64,000 nt of DNA from Tachypleus tridentatus (Eukaryota > Arthropoda > Merostomata > Xiphosura > Limulidae): NCBI RefSeq assembly GCF_004210375.1, contig NC_134837.1, forward strand, positions 157,645,310 to 157,709,309. Direction: 5' to 3'. Positions 1 through 12,770 of the stretch are shown here, piece by piece (position 1 is the first letter of the stretch; each line of letters opens with the position of its first letter). Position numbers and translations under genes: made by a program. The notes under the pieces were generated by a model that was not told the DNA's origin, made no database searches, and worked only from the letters and a program-made list of their open reading frames with translations.

Positions 1-1314
1 CAACTTGCAAGAAATCTATTGTTTATAACATATTTTGAGTAATCGGATCAAATTTTAGAACAGTTAAATTACTTAGCACATCATTCGTCAGTTAGAATAA
101 TTTCTATGACTTCGATTAGTTTAACCAATTAATATAAGGCGCTAGTAATGAGTGACAGAGCTAGCTGATCAGATCCAAAGTTGTTAGAAACACTGCCGAT
201 AAAGATTTGTGTTATTAATGTAAAGTGTTTTGAAACAGTTGGTCTTAAACATATATGTTTAGATAGCAGCATATTAAAAAAGTAAAAATATATATACATA
301 AATATTTATTAAAAATAAAGTAATTACTCTAGAAGACAGAATTAGAACGAACAGAAAGATCTTCTGCAACTACATCTGTGGATATTGTTGAAGTATTAAT
401 ACTTCATTGCACGTATGCACGTGTACGCACAAGTATCTTGAATGCGTTTTGTATGAATATAGTTCTGAAGAAAAACTTTTGATCATTTAATTTTCATCGC
501 TGTGATCAGTGATAAGTTTACGTCATGCCTTCCTTCACTGATGGATTTTGCCCAGTAAGCATGATAGATATTCCCCTTTGGCTGAGCAAATCTCAGCTTA
601 TAATAACCGGATCTCATCAATTCATATTTTCTAATCAACCAGAACCAACCTGCATGCATGGTTGCTTCTCTGCTGTACTCCTGTCACTGTTAAGCGGTCG
701 TTTAAGCGTGTATGCATCATGGAAACAGAAAATGAAATTCTCTTTTTCGAAGAAAGAAAGTTTGAAGTTAAATTAAGATTTGCTAATGTATTTATGAACC
801 TGAGCATGAGATTGTTTTTAGTTTCACCAATCTTATATAGAAACGGTTCTGTCAAAAACAATACGGACCCTTACAAACAACAAATAAAAAAAAAACTCAC
901 TTTAATTTTCATGTATCTTGTGACAAAGATTACAGAAATATGTTACAAATCGTCTGTGAAAAACCTTATTTGCTGGCATTAATATACACGTAATGTTTTT
1001 CGTTTTCTGATAATTCTCTAGGAATTTCTATTTTAACAATTGGCGAATCAAGTAAGCCATTTTATTCTTTGTAACCAACTGACTTTCGTGGAATACTTAA
1101 TGATTAAAATAAATGTTGTGTTTTTATTGAGCACTCGAAAATTTTGAAGAATACATCACATGTGCATTAATATCACAGCATAATAAAATACTACAAGTAT
1201 TTATGAAGGACGTTTGAAGTGAACTATAAAAACATGGGATGGCGGAACTGGATCTGGCTTTACAATGGTGTTAGTACGTTTCAAAGGCACGTGTCATGCA
1301 TGACAGTCGCTGCA

Positions 1315-1480
1315 GTTGTTAGGCCTTACAAAAACGTTTTTCTCCTTCTGAACAGTCGAGATACACCATTAAAGCACAAGTTCCGTTGTTCCCGCAGGTA
1401 CCGGAACTCACGCTCTCAACTGGGAACCTGAACTGTTCAGAAGGAAAAGAACGTTTTTCTAAGGCCTCATTCCTAACAAC
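1315..1480. repeat. short foldback element (inverted arms of about 41 and 48 bp)
   Basis: The left arm (1315-1355) starts GTTGTTAGG and the right arm (1433-1480) ends CCTAACAAC. Between these ends the arms share AAAAACGTT and CCTTCTGAACAG in inverted order. The loop has a smaller GTTCCC/GGGAAC pairing. It looks like a tiny non-autonomous foldback or MITE. No coding sequence is present. Confidence 0.7.
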
Positions 1481-3273
1481 TTTAATGACTTTTATCAATA
1501 AGATGTTCCTCTGAAGTGTATAGACTGGTCATAGGGTATAACCATTACCACCAAACTCTTATTACACCTCACAATCTTAAGCAGCATTATAGACTACGAA
1601 TAGCTTTTACAAGCAAAATCATTCCATAGGGTCTTATAGTGTGAAAATCAAGTATTCCCTTATCGAGTCGCCATCATTTTCATTTGAGATATTCAACGAC
1701 TCCACAGACATCAAACAAGCAGGGAGTTGTTTGAAAGGCGCTTCTAGAGAAGTCATTGGTTGACTTGTGCTATACAGCCACCACTAAGATAATGCCATCA
1801 CCAGATGTCAAATACCCTATATAAAATAAGCATTTGATGCTACTGGAATGTAGGTAAACCAATCAATACGAAAAATGTGGGAATAGAATAGATGGTTAAA
1901 CAGAAAAAAAAATGTTGTTGGCACTTCTTCAAAGATGATGATGATTAGTCACTTTTTCATCTAAATCACAGACAGTTCTTATACCATGCACAGATATCGG
2001 TAAAGCTGGTCGAGTATTCATCATCTTTCAAAGCAACTACGTTATGTTTAAAGCTGATGTAAATTTAAAGCTTTGCACCAACAATGGAACTGGAAATCGT
2101 AAGTCTCATTCTCCTCTGGATTCCTGAAAACAGTGAACTGCAAATAGATAGTGTCATATATACGTTATTTGCAACTGCTTCGCAGGTAATACTTTGTAAA
2201 GTTCAAGCATCTGTATGATAAAATCATCACATGAATGTACGTGCTAAGCCTTACAGCTAAACAAGGAAACGGGTAAGTTGAGATCCCTACACAGAAGCCT
2301 CTTTATGAAAGCCTGCACATCTCTGCTGTAGAATATCGACCTATTCTACACTTTTGAGGCACAAACGACAATCACAGTAGGCCTTCTTCAGCTTTAAAAG
2401 AGTATAAGCCTACTGGAATAGCCTATATAGTGCAGCTAGGTAAAGAATAAATGGCAAACAATAAAACATTATAGAGCCAGAATACCAGTGAAAGTGTCAG
2501 TAAAGGAACTCTCTTGTATCTCTTGAAGAATATCAGCATCTTCACAAGGGATCAGTGCCTGTCGGCGCAAACCTTGGGATTGCCACCTAGTGTTTACTCA
2601 ACTCAACTCATACATATTTAACTCATTTTGTATCTCTATGTAAAATTTTAAAGATAGCTTACCATCGCTTTTTTTATTAAAAAATCTTCATCAAACGTCT
2701 TCAGTTTACGGGACATTTGACAGAAATTATGCTTTTACTTCTTCTATGTTTTCATTTTAAATTTTCCTTCACCCTTCTTTAACTTTCAGATTATTTTTTC
2801 TCACGTAACAATAAAAATCCGGGTACATTTTTAAGCTACTATTCACCTAGAGCTCAATCTGGAAACATTATAAACAAAGATACTACCTTAAGCCTGAAAT
2901 TTCGTAGGTTGGTGATCCACTTCCTAAGTACTTCATTTATTGAATGTTAATGAACACTTGTATGATTGACATAGCGTTATAAAAGTGACAATTATTAAGT
3001 TCACAGCTGAAGTAAGCCGTTATGTCAGCAGGTGTTGGTTGGTAATTATCTTTTCATTGATCATTGGTTCAAAATTAGAGACGGATATACCTGAACGTTT
3101 GGAGTCTCTGTTACCAAGCTTTTTAGCTAATGTGTGTAAGGTGTGGTATTGGTTGAAAATACCAGTACTTCTGTATGGCTGATTCATCAAGAATTACATT
3201 TGAAAACTTATTAGTCTCATCTCATAACTTATAATTTAATGTCAGAAAATAATAAGTGTATATATATATATAT

Positions 3274-3393
3274 TGTGTTTGTGTTTTTTTATAGCAAAGC
3301 CACACCGGGCTATCTGCTAAGCCCACCGAGGGGAATCGAGCCCCTGATTTTAGTGTTGTAAATCCGTAGACACACCGCTGTACTAGCGTGGGG
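3274..3393 (-). mobile_element. SINE-B (short tRNA-like SINE)
   Basis: The reverse strand reads CGCTAGTACAGCGGTGTGTC, then GGATTTACAAC, GGGGCTCGATTCCCC (B box) and AGCAGATAGCCCGGTGTGGC, ending in an A-rich tail. The length is about 120 bp. Confidence 0.8.
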
Positions 3394-5535
3394 CGTGTAT
3401 ATATCTATATATATATAATAATTACTTTAAGATGTGTGTATTATAAACTAAAAAGTAGGCATAGTAAAATGATGTGAAATATATTGAATTGAATGTCACG
3501 TACATAAGCCAGTTCGTCGAATAAGTCTTCAGTGTGAGTGTGTGTGTGTGTACATATATATGTACATATGCCTCGGTGAGCCTTTTATAAGTAGGAGCAC
3601 CATCTTTACACGACGGCAGTGTGTGTATGAAAACTATTCGTTCGTCTAGTATCTAAGTTCCAAAAGTTGTGCATTCCAACGACGTTTTGCTCTCCAATAG
3701 TGATGAGTGCGTCGGCTAAATTCTTTTCATTTCTATAGAATATTTGCTCTCTTGTCGTGTATGTTTGAATTACTAACGTGTACGTGGTTAGAAAGAGGTC
3801 TTCGTGCGCACGTATACTTTAAGAGCACTTTAAATATCCGACGTGTCCAGCGTACCAGAATTTATGAAACATAAAATTTGGTAGTAGACCACACAGCGGC
3901 GAACAGTGGCTTCGGTCATGTAATGGTTGCCAGATTGGATAAGCAGTGGCGTGTAAAACATGCGGGGGTTGTGGGTTCACTGTGCAGCAGGTCTCCTTCT
4001 GGGGTACAGAGGGAAGGTCGAGATGCCACGTAACTTGCCGGTGATTCACATCCGACACCATAAAATTGTATTTGTCAGGTTTGGTCTTCAGAGAATTTAA
4101 AGTGTGCGAATGTGACTGTTAACTCTAAGCAATCAATTTGTCACATACACGAATTCATATCACATATGTTCATGGGTTCCGAGATACACGTAAATAATTA
4201 CAATTAATGACGAAAATTTACCATAAAATTCAAAATTTTCTTACTATGAATTATTATCTTTATGTTGCTGCACATTATATAACATGGTACTTGATAAGAA
4301 ACGTCTATGCTGACAGGATATGCTATTATTTGCTTTGATAATACTTGATGTCATACATATAACTTATCCATAATATTATATATATATATATACGATTTCA
4401 ATAGAGATAAATAGATAGATATTGTTACGTTTCTCACTAAATGTTTCACTGAGAACAGTTGATAGTGAAGACCTAAATAAAGGCTGGAAACTGACGTTGT
4501 CTTAAATCAATACACGTTGATTAAAATCAATCTATCACTTAATGACCCTTAAGTTCTACTCTCTGTGCCTTCAGTACTTTTCAAACCGTATTCACTCTTT
4601 CGAATTTGATTCATAACAATGAAAGGTCGTGGTTGTGAGCCTGTTTCTAATTTCTTAAACGGTTGCTTTAATTCTTTTACCTTGTCGTATAAAAATTATG
4701 ATTACATTAGATATTAAGAAAAGATGTCGATAATAATGAGTGTACTTATTGATAAAATGTAGATAGCAAAAAGTTATACTGAGATTATATATTTATCCAC
4801 AGATGGCGCTCACTACCATCCAATGACTCAAATAGAACACATTATTGATCCCCTTTCCTAGAAAAAAAAGGTAAAATACGCATGTAAGTTCTAGGGTTAA
4901 ATTTCTTTCTTTAGTGTTTATAATGTAAGCTGGACTATAAAATTAATGATTTTATTGCAAGATAGTAATTAATAAGTACTAATTGTTTGAAACTTATCGA
5001 CTTAATCAAAAATACTTATTTGTGTCACATGGAATGATACGTTGCCGTCATCTGATAAAATGACATAGAAGCAAGAAAATCTAAAGTAAAAGATGAAAAA
5101 TATTTCATTATATATTTTAATTTAAAACCATTACTTAATTTTTCAAATGATATATTATAGATACTTTTTTAGTTTTTTTATAGTTGTTTGTTATTAAAAC
5201 TACATTTTTAGCACTGTAAGTCCCTTTCTACGCCTCTAAAAATGAGGCATAATTTATGAAACATTTCTTAAACTTTGACAAAAAATATTAAAATAATGCA
5301 ATGTTAATAATTTTTCAATCTAAAATTTTGAAAGGACAAATTTAGACTACGAAAGATACAATATTTAATTATACTTTCAGAAGTAGTGTCTTCAGTGTTT
5401 GTTTCGGTGTTGTAACAACGTGCGTAACTTTGAACAAAGTGATAATAGTGAACAAACAAAATCCCATTTATTTAACACTTTTGGTATTAACAAACTAGTT
5501 TTTGAACACCGAGAGGGATGATTTTTTGTTTGATT

Positions 5536-5640
5536 CTAAACACAAAACTAATAATGGGCTATTTGTTCTGTGTCTACCACTGGTATTGAACCCGAATTTT
5601 TAGCATTATAAGCTATGAAGCTTCTAACTGTGCCACTGGG
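5536..5640 (-). mobile_element. SINE-C fragment
   Basis: The reverse strand has CCCAGTGGCACAGTTAGAAG, then a TTCAATACC box and GTAGACACAGAACAAATAGC. It is related to SINE-B but ends like the 51.9 kb copy. Confidence 0.6.
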
Positions 5641-5702
5641 TAGTTCTGAAAAAGGTGGAATTGCTTACTAATTTTTGCTTATTTAATCTAAATGCTTCTT
5701 TT

Positions 5703-5826
5703 CGCCCCAAGTGACCCAGTACTAAGTCTGAAGATTAAAACGCCAAAACCAGAGTTTCGATGCCCTTACTGAACATAACACAGATAACCCGTTGTGTAAC
5801 TTTGTGATTAACCACAAAGAAACAAA
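5703..5826 (+). mobile_element. SINE-C, diverged
   Basis: Key blocks are AGAGTTTCGATGCCCTTACT and ACACAGATAACCCGTTGTGT, followed by AACTTTGTGATTAACCACAA. Confidence 0.65.
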
Positions 5827-6010
5827 AGTTTTTTATCATTTTTATTCATCGTTGTCATGACGTGCAGCTCATTTTATTATATTAATCAATTAAAAATAAT
5901 AAACGCTTTGTTTGTGTGAAGAAGTTCAAAAGTAAAAACGATTTGTTCCTTGTCTTAGAATCCCTGTTAAACGTTTTAATATTTTCATCATATATCAGTA
6001 TTCATATTTA

Positions 6011-6290
6011 TTGTTTGTTTGTTTTTTGAATTTCGCGCAAAGCTACTCGAGGGCTTTCTGCGCTAGCCGTCCCTAATTTAGCAGTGTAAGACTAGAGGGA
6101 AGGCAGCTAGTCATCATTACCCACCGCCTTCTCTTGGGCTACTCTTTTACCAACGAATAGTGGGATTGACCACCACATTGTAACACCCCCACGACTGAAA
6201 GGGCGAGCATGTTTGTTGCTACCAGGATTCGAACTCGCGACTCTCAGATTACGACTCGAACGCCTTAACCCACCTGACCATGCCTGGCTA
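6011..6290 (-). mobile_element. SINE-A (tRNA-Thr-derived), near full length
   Basis: The reverse strand starts with a tRNA-like head (GCCAGGCATGGTCAGGTGGG at 6290-6271), has a CGT anticodon-loop equivalent, a GGTTCGAAT-type B box, and a body with the GCGGTGGGTAATGATGACTA block. It ends in an AAAACAAACAAACAA tail. This is the best-preserved minus-strand copy. Confidence 0.88.
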
Positions 6291-6312
6291 TGCATATTTA
6301 TACACTAATAAA

Positions 6313-6420
6313 GCTGCCTCCTCTAGTGGCAAAGTCTGAATTAGGCTTCGATACCAGTGTTGGGTACAACACAAATAGTCCAGCGTGTAAATTTTTTTTT
6401 TAACAACTAACAAAGAAACA
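6313..6420 (+). mobile_element. SINE-C fragment with internal loss
   Basis: The start is CCTCCTCTAGTGGCAAAGTC. The anticodon-side part is missing. The B-box side (GGCTTCGATACCAGTGTTGG) and a T-rich tail remain. Confidence 0.55.
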
Positions 6421-8199
6421 AAGCTACTTTAACCAAAGGCTTTATTAATGAGAATACCCTACTACGAATCATGAACATAATTTGGAAAGATTTTATGTGT
6501 TGATATATTATTTACAGAGTGGAGCATAAAAATCAATAATTCAGGTTTGAACCAAAGCCGATGTTGGTACTATTAGTTTGTACGTGTGGTTGGTAGAAGT
6601 CAGATTAGAAAAATATTCATAAAGTCTAAATTCACTTCTAGTTAATGACTCTAGTGGCATGTGTGAATTAAAACCTTCTCCCGGGGGAGAAGAATGTAAG
6701 TGAACTTAAAATGGCGATTAACAAATACACTTTTATTACAACTGACTGAATTATGAAGTGTTAATTCGGATTTATCTTTAACGTATTCTGTTGACGAATA
6801 GCCAAGAAATTGTAAAGCTGAACATTAAACAGCGACTCACAATATAAAGAGCTTTTCATTACACTAAAATATTTTTGCAGTTAACTTTATATAACCAAAT
6901 GCTACAGTTTATTTGTTGTTTACTATTTTCATTTCAAAAAAGCCACCATTTTGTGGTAACATATTTATCAGTTCGCCAACCATACTTAGAAAAAAAAACT
7001 GATCTGCATTGGAAAATATCTGATTAGTTGAAATACAGTTGTTTCAATTATCTGAAAGTAGACGTTTTTCAATATAATGATTTATTAACGTCTATGGCCC
7101 AGCAAGCTATATAATGTTACTCTGATCATTGACTGGGTAAAGGTTAAGAATTTTGAGGTGAATATTGACATAATAATGTGACAAAGTCATGTTAAGGCAG
7201 TACTTATAAAAACTTGACTAGATGACAAGAAACATTTTGTCCAAACACGAGGATTCCCGCCCCTTAGTTAAACACCACTCATACTCTGTGTACAATACAC
7301 CAAAGTATCATGTCTAGAGCACTCAGAGCAAACTGTTAGGAAGTGTCTCTCTTGTTAGTTCATTAGCGGTGTTCAACCTAAGCCTAATGCTAGGGTTAGA
7401 ACTAAAGGTCGTCTTGTTCTTACTCGTAGGGGATCCAGTCATTAGTCATCGTGACAAGCGGCTTCTTTAACCACAGATACACGAATCCTTTTCTACAGAC
7501 AAGAATTCTTAACTGACAAGGCTAAATGTCACTTGCCTGTTGGGAAAGAAGGTAATCGTATCTGTGTGTATTAAATGAATAGTTAGTGAGACGCAAACAA
7601 GTTAATGTTTGAACCGGAAAACTAGAATCCCGAAAGTGAAATGTAGAAAGAAAATGCAACACATTACTGTGCGAGAGTAAAAAATGTTAGATATTTAAGC
7701 TTTCTCTTTATTGAATTTAGTCCTGAAGGAAACAACTTGAGTATTACGTGTTACAAAGAAAGGAAATCTTAACACGCGAAAGGCTGTCTTTTACAATCTT
7801 GTAACTAACTTGCACGCTTTGCTTCAAATAATAATTAGATCCTACTTTCGATAGAGTTACGTATATTTATAATATAGTACCGTCTAACGATACATTTCTT
7901 TAAATGTCATATATTCTGCTACTTAGTTTTAAAGATGAAAAAGAAATGGTCTCTTTCTTTAAAAAATCGCTTAAACCGTGAACGTTTATGTCATAATGGT
8001 AGCTGTTTTTCACGTAATAATGTACGCAACAAATATATGATTCATAGCTTTTATAGCTACAACTAACTGATACATTAAACTTAGTTTAATGACAAACAAG
8101 AGAAAACAAAGTAACTCCTAATAAAATAATATGATATATTTTTATTTTATATATATTTCTCGGGAAAAATGTCTCATTTAAATCTGCTCAAAATTCATA

Positions 8200-9724
8200 C
8201 AGTCATGTGAAAAAAGTTAGGACACTCTATGAAAGCCTGTGTATTTGTGAAACATTTTTGGATATATAGATACTTAATCTCAATTTTAACAATATTGAGA
8301 GATTATAAAATATAACTAAACAATTAAAACTGAAGAAAAGACTTCTCAATATCTTTTGTAAATGTAATTCTACAAAAATCTATATTCTAACTGAGGAAAA
8401 AGTTAGGACACCCCCCACATTTATTTCCACTTAAAATAACTCAACTCACACAAAGGTGTATCACACCAGGTGCACATGATTAGAAGATTGTTACTCAGCA
8501 TTTTGCATGAGGCTTGCTCTATTTAAACCTCAGACATTTAGTTTGGTGTGCTCCTGACTGTTGAAGTGAGAGTGAGCACCATGGTGAGAGCAAAAGAGCT
8601 GTCTGAGGCCTTCAGAAAGAAATTTGTAGCAGCTTATGAGTCTGGTAAGGGATTTAAAAAAATCCCAAAAGATTTTGAAATCAGCCATTCCACTGTCCAG
8701 AAAATAGTCAACAAGTGGAGGGCTTTCAAAACAACTGTAAACATGCCCAGGTCTGGTTGTCCAAGCAAGTTCACCCAGAAAGCAGATCGCAAGATGTTAA
8801 AAGAGGTCTCCAAACACCCTAACATGTCATCACGGGACCTACAGCAGGCTCTGGCTACTGTTGATGTGAAAGTGCATGCCTCTACAATCAGAAAGAGACT
8901 GCACAAGTTTAACTTGCTGGGAGGTGTGCAAGGAGGAAACCTTTGCTCTCTAAGAGAAACATCAAGGCCAGACTGAAGTTTGCCAGAGAGAATGTAGACA
9001 AAGACCAGGACTTCTGGAATAATGTTCTTTGGACAGATGAGTCCAAAATTGAATTATTTGGACACCAGAACAGAGGACATGTTTGGCGTAAACTAAATAC
9101 AGCAGCAGGACCTGGACAGCTCACAATCATAGAATCCACCATGAATTCTACTGTATATCAGAGGGTGCTTGAGGAACATGTAAGAAAATTAAAGCCGAAG
9201 CGGAACTGAACCCTGCAACACAACAACGACCCAAAACATACCAGTAAATCCACCAAGGACTGGTTGAAAACTAAGAAATGAAGAGTCCTGGAATGGCCGA
9301 GTCAAAGCCCAGATCTTAATCCCATTGTGGGGTGACTTGAAACGGGCTGTACATGTAAGAAACCCCTCAAACATCTCACAGCTGAAAGAATTCGGCATTG
9401 AGGAGTGGGGCAAACTTTCTTCAGACCAATGTCAGAGACTGGTAGATGCTGTAAGAAGCGTCTCACTGCAGTTATTTCAGCCAAAGGGGTAACACTAGCT
9501 ATTAGGGGGTAGGGTGTCCTAACTTATTCTTCAGTTAGAATATGCATTTTTGTAGAATTACATTTACAGAAGATCTTGAAAGTCTTTTCTTCAGTTTTAA
9601 TTGTTTAGTTATATTCCTATAATCTCTCAGTATTGTTGAAATTGAGATTAAATATCTATATATCGAAAAATGTTGCACAAATACACAGGATTTCATAGGG
9701 TGTCTTAACTTTTTCACATGACTG
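8200..9724 (+). mobile_element. Tc1-type DNA transposon with long terminal inverted repeats and TA target duplication
   Basis: The left end starts CAGTCATGTGAAAAAAGTTA and the right end is its inverse, each flanked by the TA dinucleotide expected of Tc1/mariner insertion (TA at 8198-8199 and 9725-9726). The terminal repeats are about 215 bp (8200-8416 and 9512-9724). Each contains an outer and an inner copy of a short AGTTAGGACACC-like motif, an IR/DR arrangement like that of Sleeping Beauty-type elements. Between them lies a damaged transposase gene. Total length is 1525 bp. Confidence 0.93.
8581..9492 (+). pseudogene. broken Tc1-family transposase
   Basis: The product would be a DDE cut-and-paste transposase that binds the element's inverted repeats and inserts at TA. 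The most plausible start is the ATG at 8581 (MVRAKELSEAFRKKF), followed by a paired-type helix-turn-helix region (ISHSTVQKIVNKW) and a second DNA-binding part to about residue 115. The gene is disabled in several ways. A frameshift near 8920-8930 separates the two halves. The catalytic part carries WTDESKIELFG (first Asp near 9036) but lacks the Gly-rich block expected between about 9100 and 9115. The second Asp motif (NNDPKHTSK, Asp codon 9228-9230) is in another frame. The segment near 9324-9330 that should hold the third acidic residue has lost several bases. The C-terminal part is readable to a stop at 9492. It is a relic, perhaps mobile only in trans. Confidence 0.9.
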
Positions 9725-9752
9725 TAGGTATTTAAGATTCGTAGGATCGACA

Positions 9753-10018
9753 GCGGCCCAGCGGTTAATGTGGCGGAATGTAAATGTGATAATTCCTGGT
9801 TCCAGACTGTTTTCACCCAAAGAAATTATGCACCATATTTGAGGTCTTGGTTGCGTTACAGGAGTAACAGCCAAATTCCATTATATGGTCTCAGAAAAGT
9901 ATTCCAAGAGTGGGTAATGTTTATTAGTTACTTACTCTCTAGTATATATTGTTTAAAATACAGGGACGGCTAGCGCAAAAAGACCTCAAACAGCCTTCTG
10001 TAAGAAACAGTAAACAAA
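9753..10018 (+). mobile_element. SINE-A, highly degenerate copy
   Basis: The head is CGGCCCAGCGGTTAATG, and the end of the body is AGGGACGGCTAGCGCAAAAAG followed by an AAACAAAC-like tail. The middle is eroded. It starts 29 bp from the right end of the Tc1 element. Confidence 0.5.
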
Positions 10019-12562
10019 CTCGGAAGCTTATGAGTTTAGTTAAAGAGAGAAATCTAGCATTTTCTTTCACAGCTCCAGAATGGTGTATGTGTTTTATATT
10101 AACCGGGCATTTGTTACATTAGTGAACATCTAAAAGCTGTCAGCAGTTTGAGTTTTTATTTATTTATAATTTATGAACTACATTTATTCCTTGTTTATAT
10201 TCTTTGGTGAAACATTATATGACGGAAAAAAAAACAGCTGAATTTTCTGAAAAAAAAAAAGGTTTATTTTCTTGCTAATTTTTGAACTTTGTAGTTTACT
10301 AAGCCGTTTATCTGGTTAAAGCTGATTAACTTTCCTGGATATTCACCAGTACTGTTCATTTTAATACAGATAAAAAATGTTAATTGAATAACTGTAAAAC
10401 GACTCTCAAAAAGTAATTTATTGAATCGTCTTGTTTTTTGTATTACCACAAAAACAGGTTGTTTTTCGTACCATCGTTCGAGTGTTATTTTTAATCGTAG
10501 AATTAGTTTTCTTTTATTTGGTAAACGTACGTGCTGTTAAACGAAACAACTATGCATGATTTAATTCGAGTGGATATTTTTGTTTCCAGCGCGAAGTTGA
10601 ACCTTGAATTCTACTGTAACAGGCTGTTATGATTACAACTTCAGTCACATGGAAACAAATTGGTGTAATTATTCGTTAATGTATGTGCAAAATCATATCC
10701 AGTTATAAGTTATAAATACAATTAAAATGATTAAATATCCATGTTTAGTTAAAAAACAACAACAAAAGAAACTGTAACTTGGTCGACATCGAAATACATA
10801 TTATTTTTCCCGTTAACGAAATATTTCATTTACCTGTTATAAAAGCTCGTAGATACATATCTTGGCATATATTCTGTGCATAAATACACTCGAATATCTG
10901 TTTTCCGCCTTATAGGTAAAAATCAATTGTAACCAATAAGGTTGTAACAAGAGAAGAATGACAGTGCATTTAAAAATTCTTCTAACTAGTCTTAGGTTCC
11001 TCTTTTCTCGGAATATCCATTTAAACCTCTCACAGAAACTAAGCTAGAAACATGACAAAACTGAAAGAGATTGAAATGGAGAGGGCGTTATCAGTTTGTC
11101 TGACGGTTTCAGGTATATAATTATCTCATGTAACCTATGAGCTGACGCGATCCTACTCGAATCTTTTCACAAAAGACCGTAGAGAATGCTGGGATTAATC
11201 ACACAGAATGTTCTACTATATCAGCAAACCAAACAGAAAAACATCATAAAAAATAACATATTTTACCAACAATTCCATCCCTCAATAATTTCGTTAGTTG
11301 GAGAGGTACAATTTGAATTTTAAATTATGAAGACTTTCTCGTAGATTCAAAGTTTAATTGACTTATCGAATAGTGCACTACGTTGAAGCTGCGTGCATTG
11401 TCAGAGTATAGTAGATAGCTATTTGCTGTTAGGTGTGTTAATTTTTATATACATTTATATAACATATGTTTATATTCATATTTGTAGCATTTAAAGAGTC
11501 AAACTACTTTACGTATTAAGGGAACTTAATCATAAACGTTTTAAAACCGACAAAGACTTATCTTCATCTTTATTACAATGAGAGATATGCGCCTGACTTT
11601 ATTGTTTGTTTGTTTTTCTTTTAGTTTTATTCTGTTTGCATATACATATTTGTAAAACGCGTTGAAGGTCGTTGAATTTTTATCCAGGTTTTGGTGATGA
11701 AGTAAGCTATTAAAATAGAAAAGCATCTATGGGCCGACAGATGAAGAAATTATTTTTTGCGTTTTCACCAACAACGTTCTATCTGTGATCCCTCAGTATT
11801 GTTATAAAACAGTGCCTACTCTACAAGCGTCAAGATTCCTTTTCTCCACTTGCGTCATTCTTAACAGTGCTAAACTGTTCTAATCTATATACATCAAATT
11901 ATATTGCTCTAAAAACCTCATTAATGATATTGCATCACTCTCATAGGTGGCGATGTTGTGATGCTACTTGTTGTACAAGAAAACCGAAATCGATAATTTT
12001 AAAGAGTGATATTTCAACATGTATCCAAACCACTAATTCCTACCGTCTCATTGCAGAACTAGTGATAATACTATAATTTACAGACAGAACTCCCAAGCAA
12101 AACGTCTTTCACTCACATAAACAATCACGGTCAGAAATTTTGTGTGAATGATCTAAGTCCGACTGTTTTTTAAAGAAAAAATGCAGACTAATGTGAAACT
12201 TTAACTTATAAAAATAAATTTTTACATTGTTAATTGAGTATCCGAATTTCGAAGTAATCTAAATGTTTTAAGCTGATCTAACCTTATTGTTTATTACTGG
12301 GATTAAAGTAAACGATATAAATAATAGCAAGGGTACACAAATGGTGAATCAATTCTCTCTAATTCTTATAAGATTTTGCTTTCTTGTGATTTGTTTTAAA
12401 AATTATATACTATTAGAGAGACTGATACAGAGACTTAATTATATTATCTATTAAGCTGTTATTTCTCATCTATGTAGTTAGTTTGCTCTGATCAGTAGTT
12501 AACAATATTAACTTTCTATTTTAATGTGTGGTTGCTTATTCTATGATCTAAACCGAAGGTAA

Positions 12563-12770
12563 TTGTTCTTTTATTTTTCAATTTCTCTCAAAGTTACTCA
12601 AATGGTGTCTGTGTTAGCCGTCCCTAATTTAGCAGTGTAAGACTATAGGGAAGGCAGCTATTCATTACCATCCACCGCCACACCTTGAGTTATTCTTTTA
12701 CCAACAAATAGTGAGATTGACCATCACATTATAACGCTCCTACGACTGAGAGAGCAAGCATGTTTGAGCC
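12563..12770 (-). mobile_element. SINE-A, partial (tRNA head missing)
   Basis: The body block CTAGCCGTCCCTAATTTAGC is recognisable (as TTAGCCGTCCCTAATTTAGC here). It continues to the AGCAAGCATGTTTG junction and then stops before the tRNA-derived part. Confidence 0.75.

Larger units (their letters stand above)
1..8199. other. gene-free AT-rich flank
   Basis: Apart from the foldback at 1315 and SINE pieces at 3.27, 5.5-5.8, 6.0 and 6.3 kb, I see no gene. A moderately GC-rich stretch at 3590-4070 is neither coding nor an identified repeat. TA runs are near 3260, 3400 and 4378. Confidence 0.6.
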
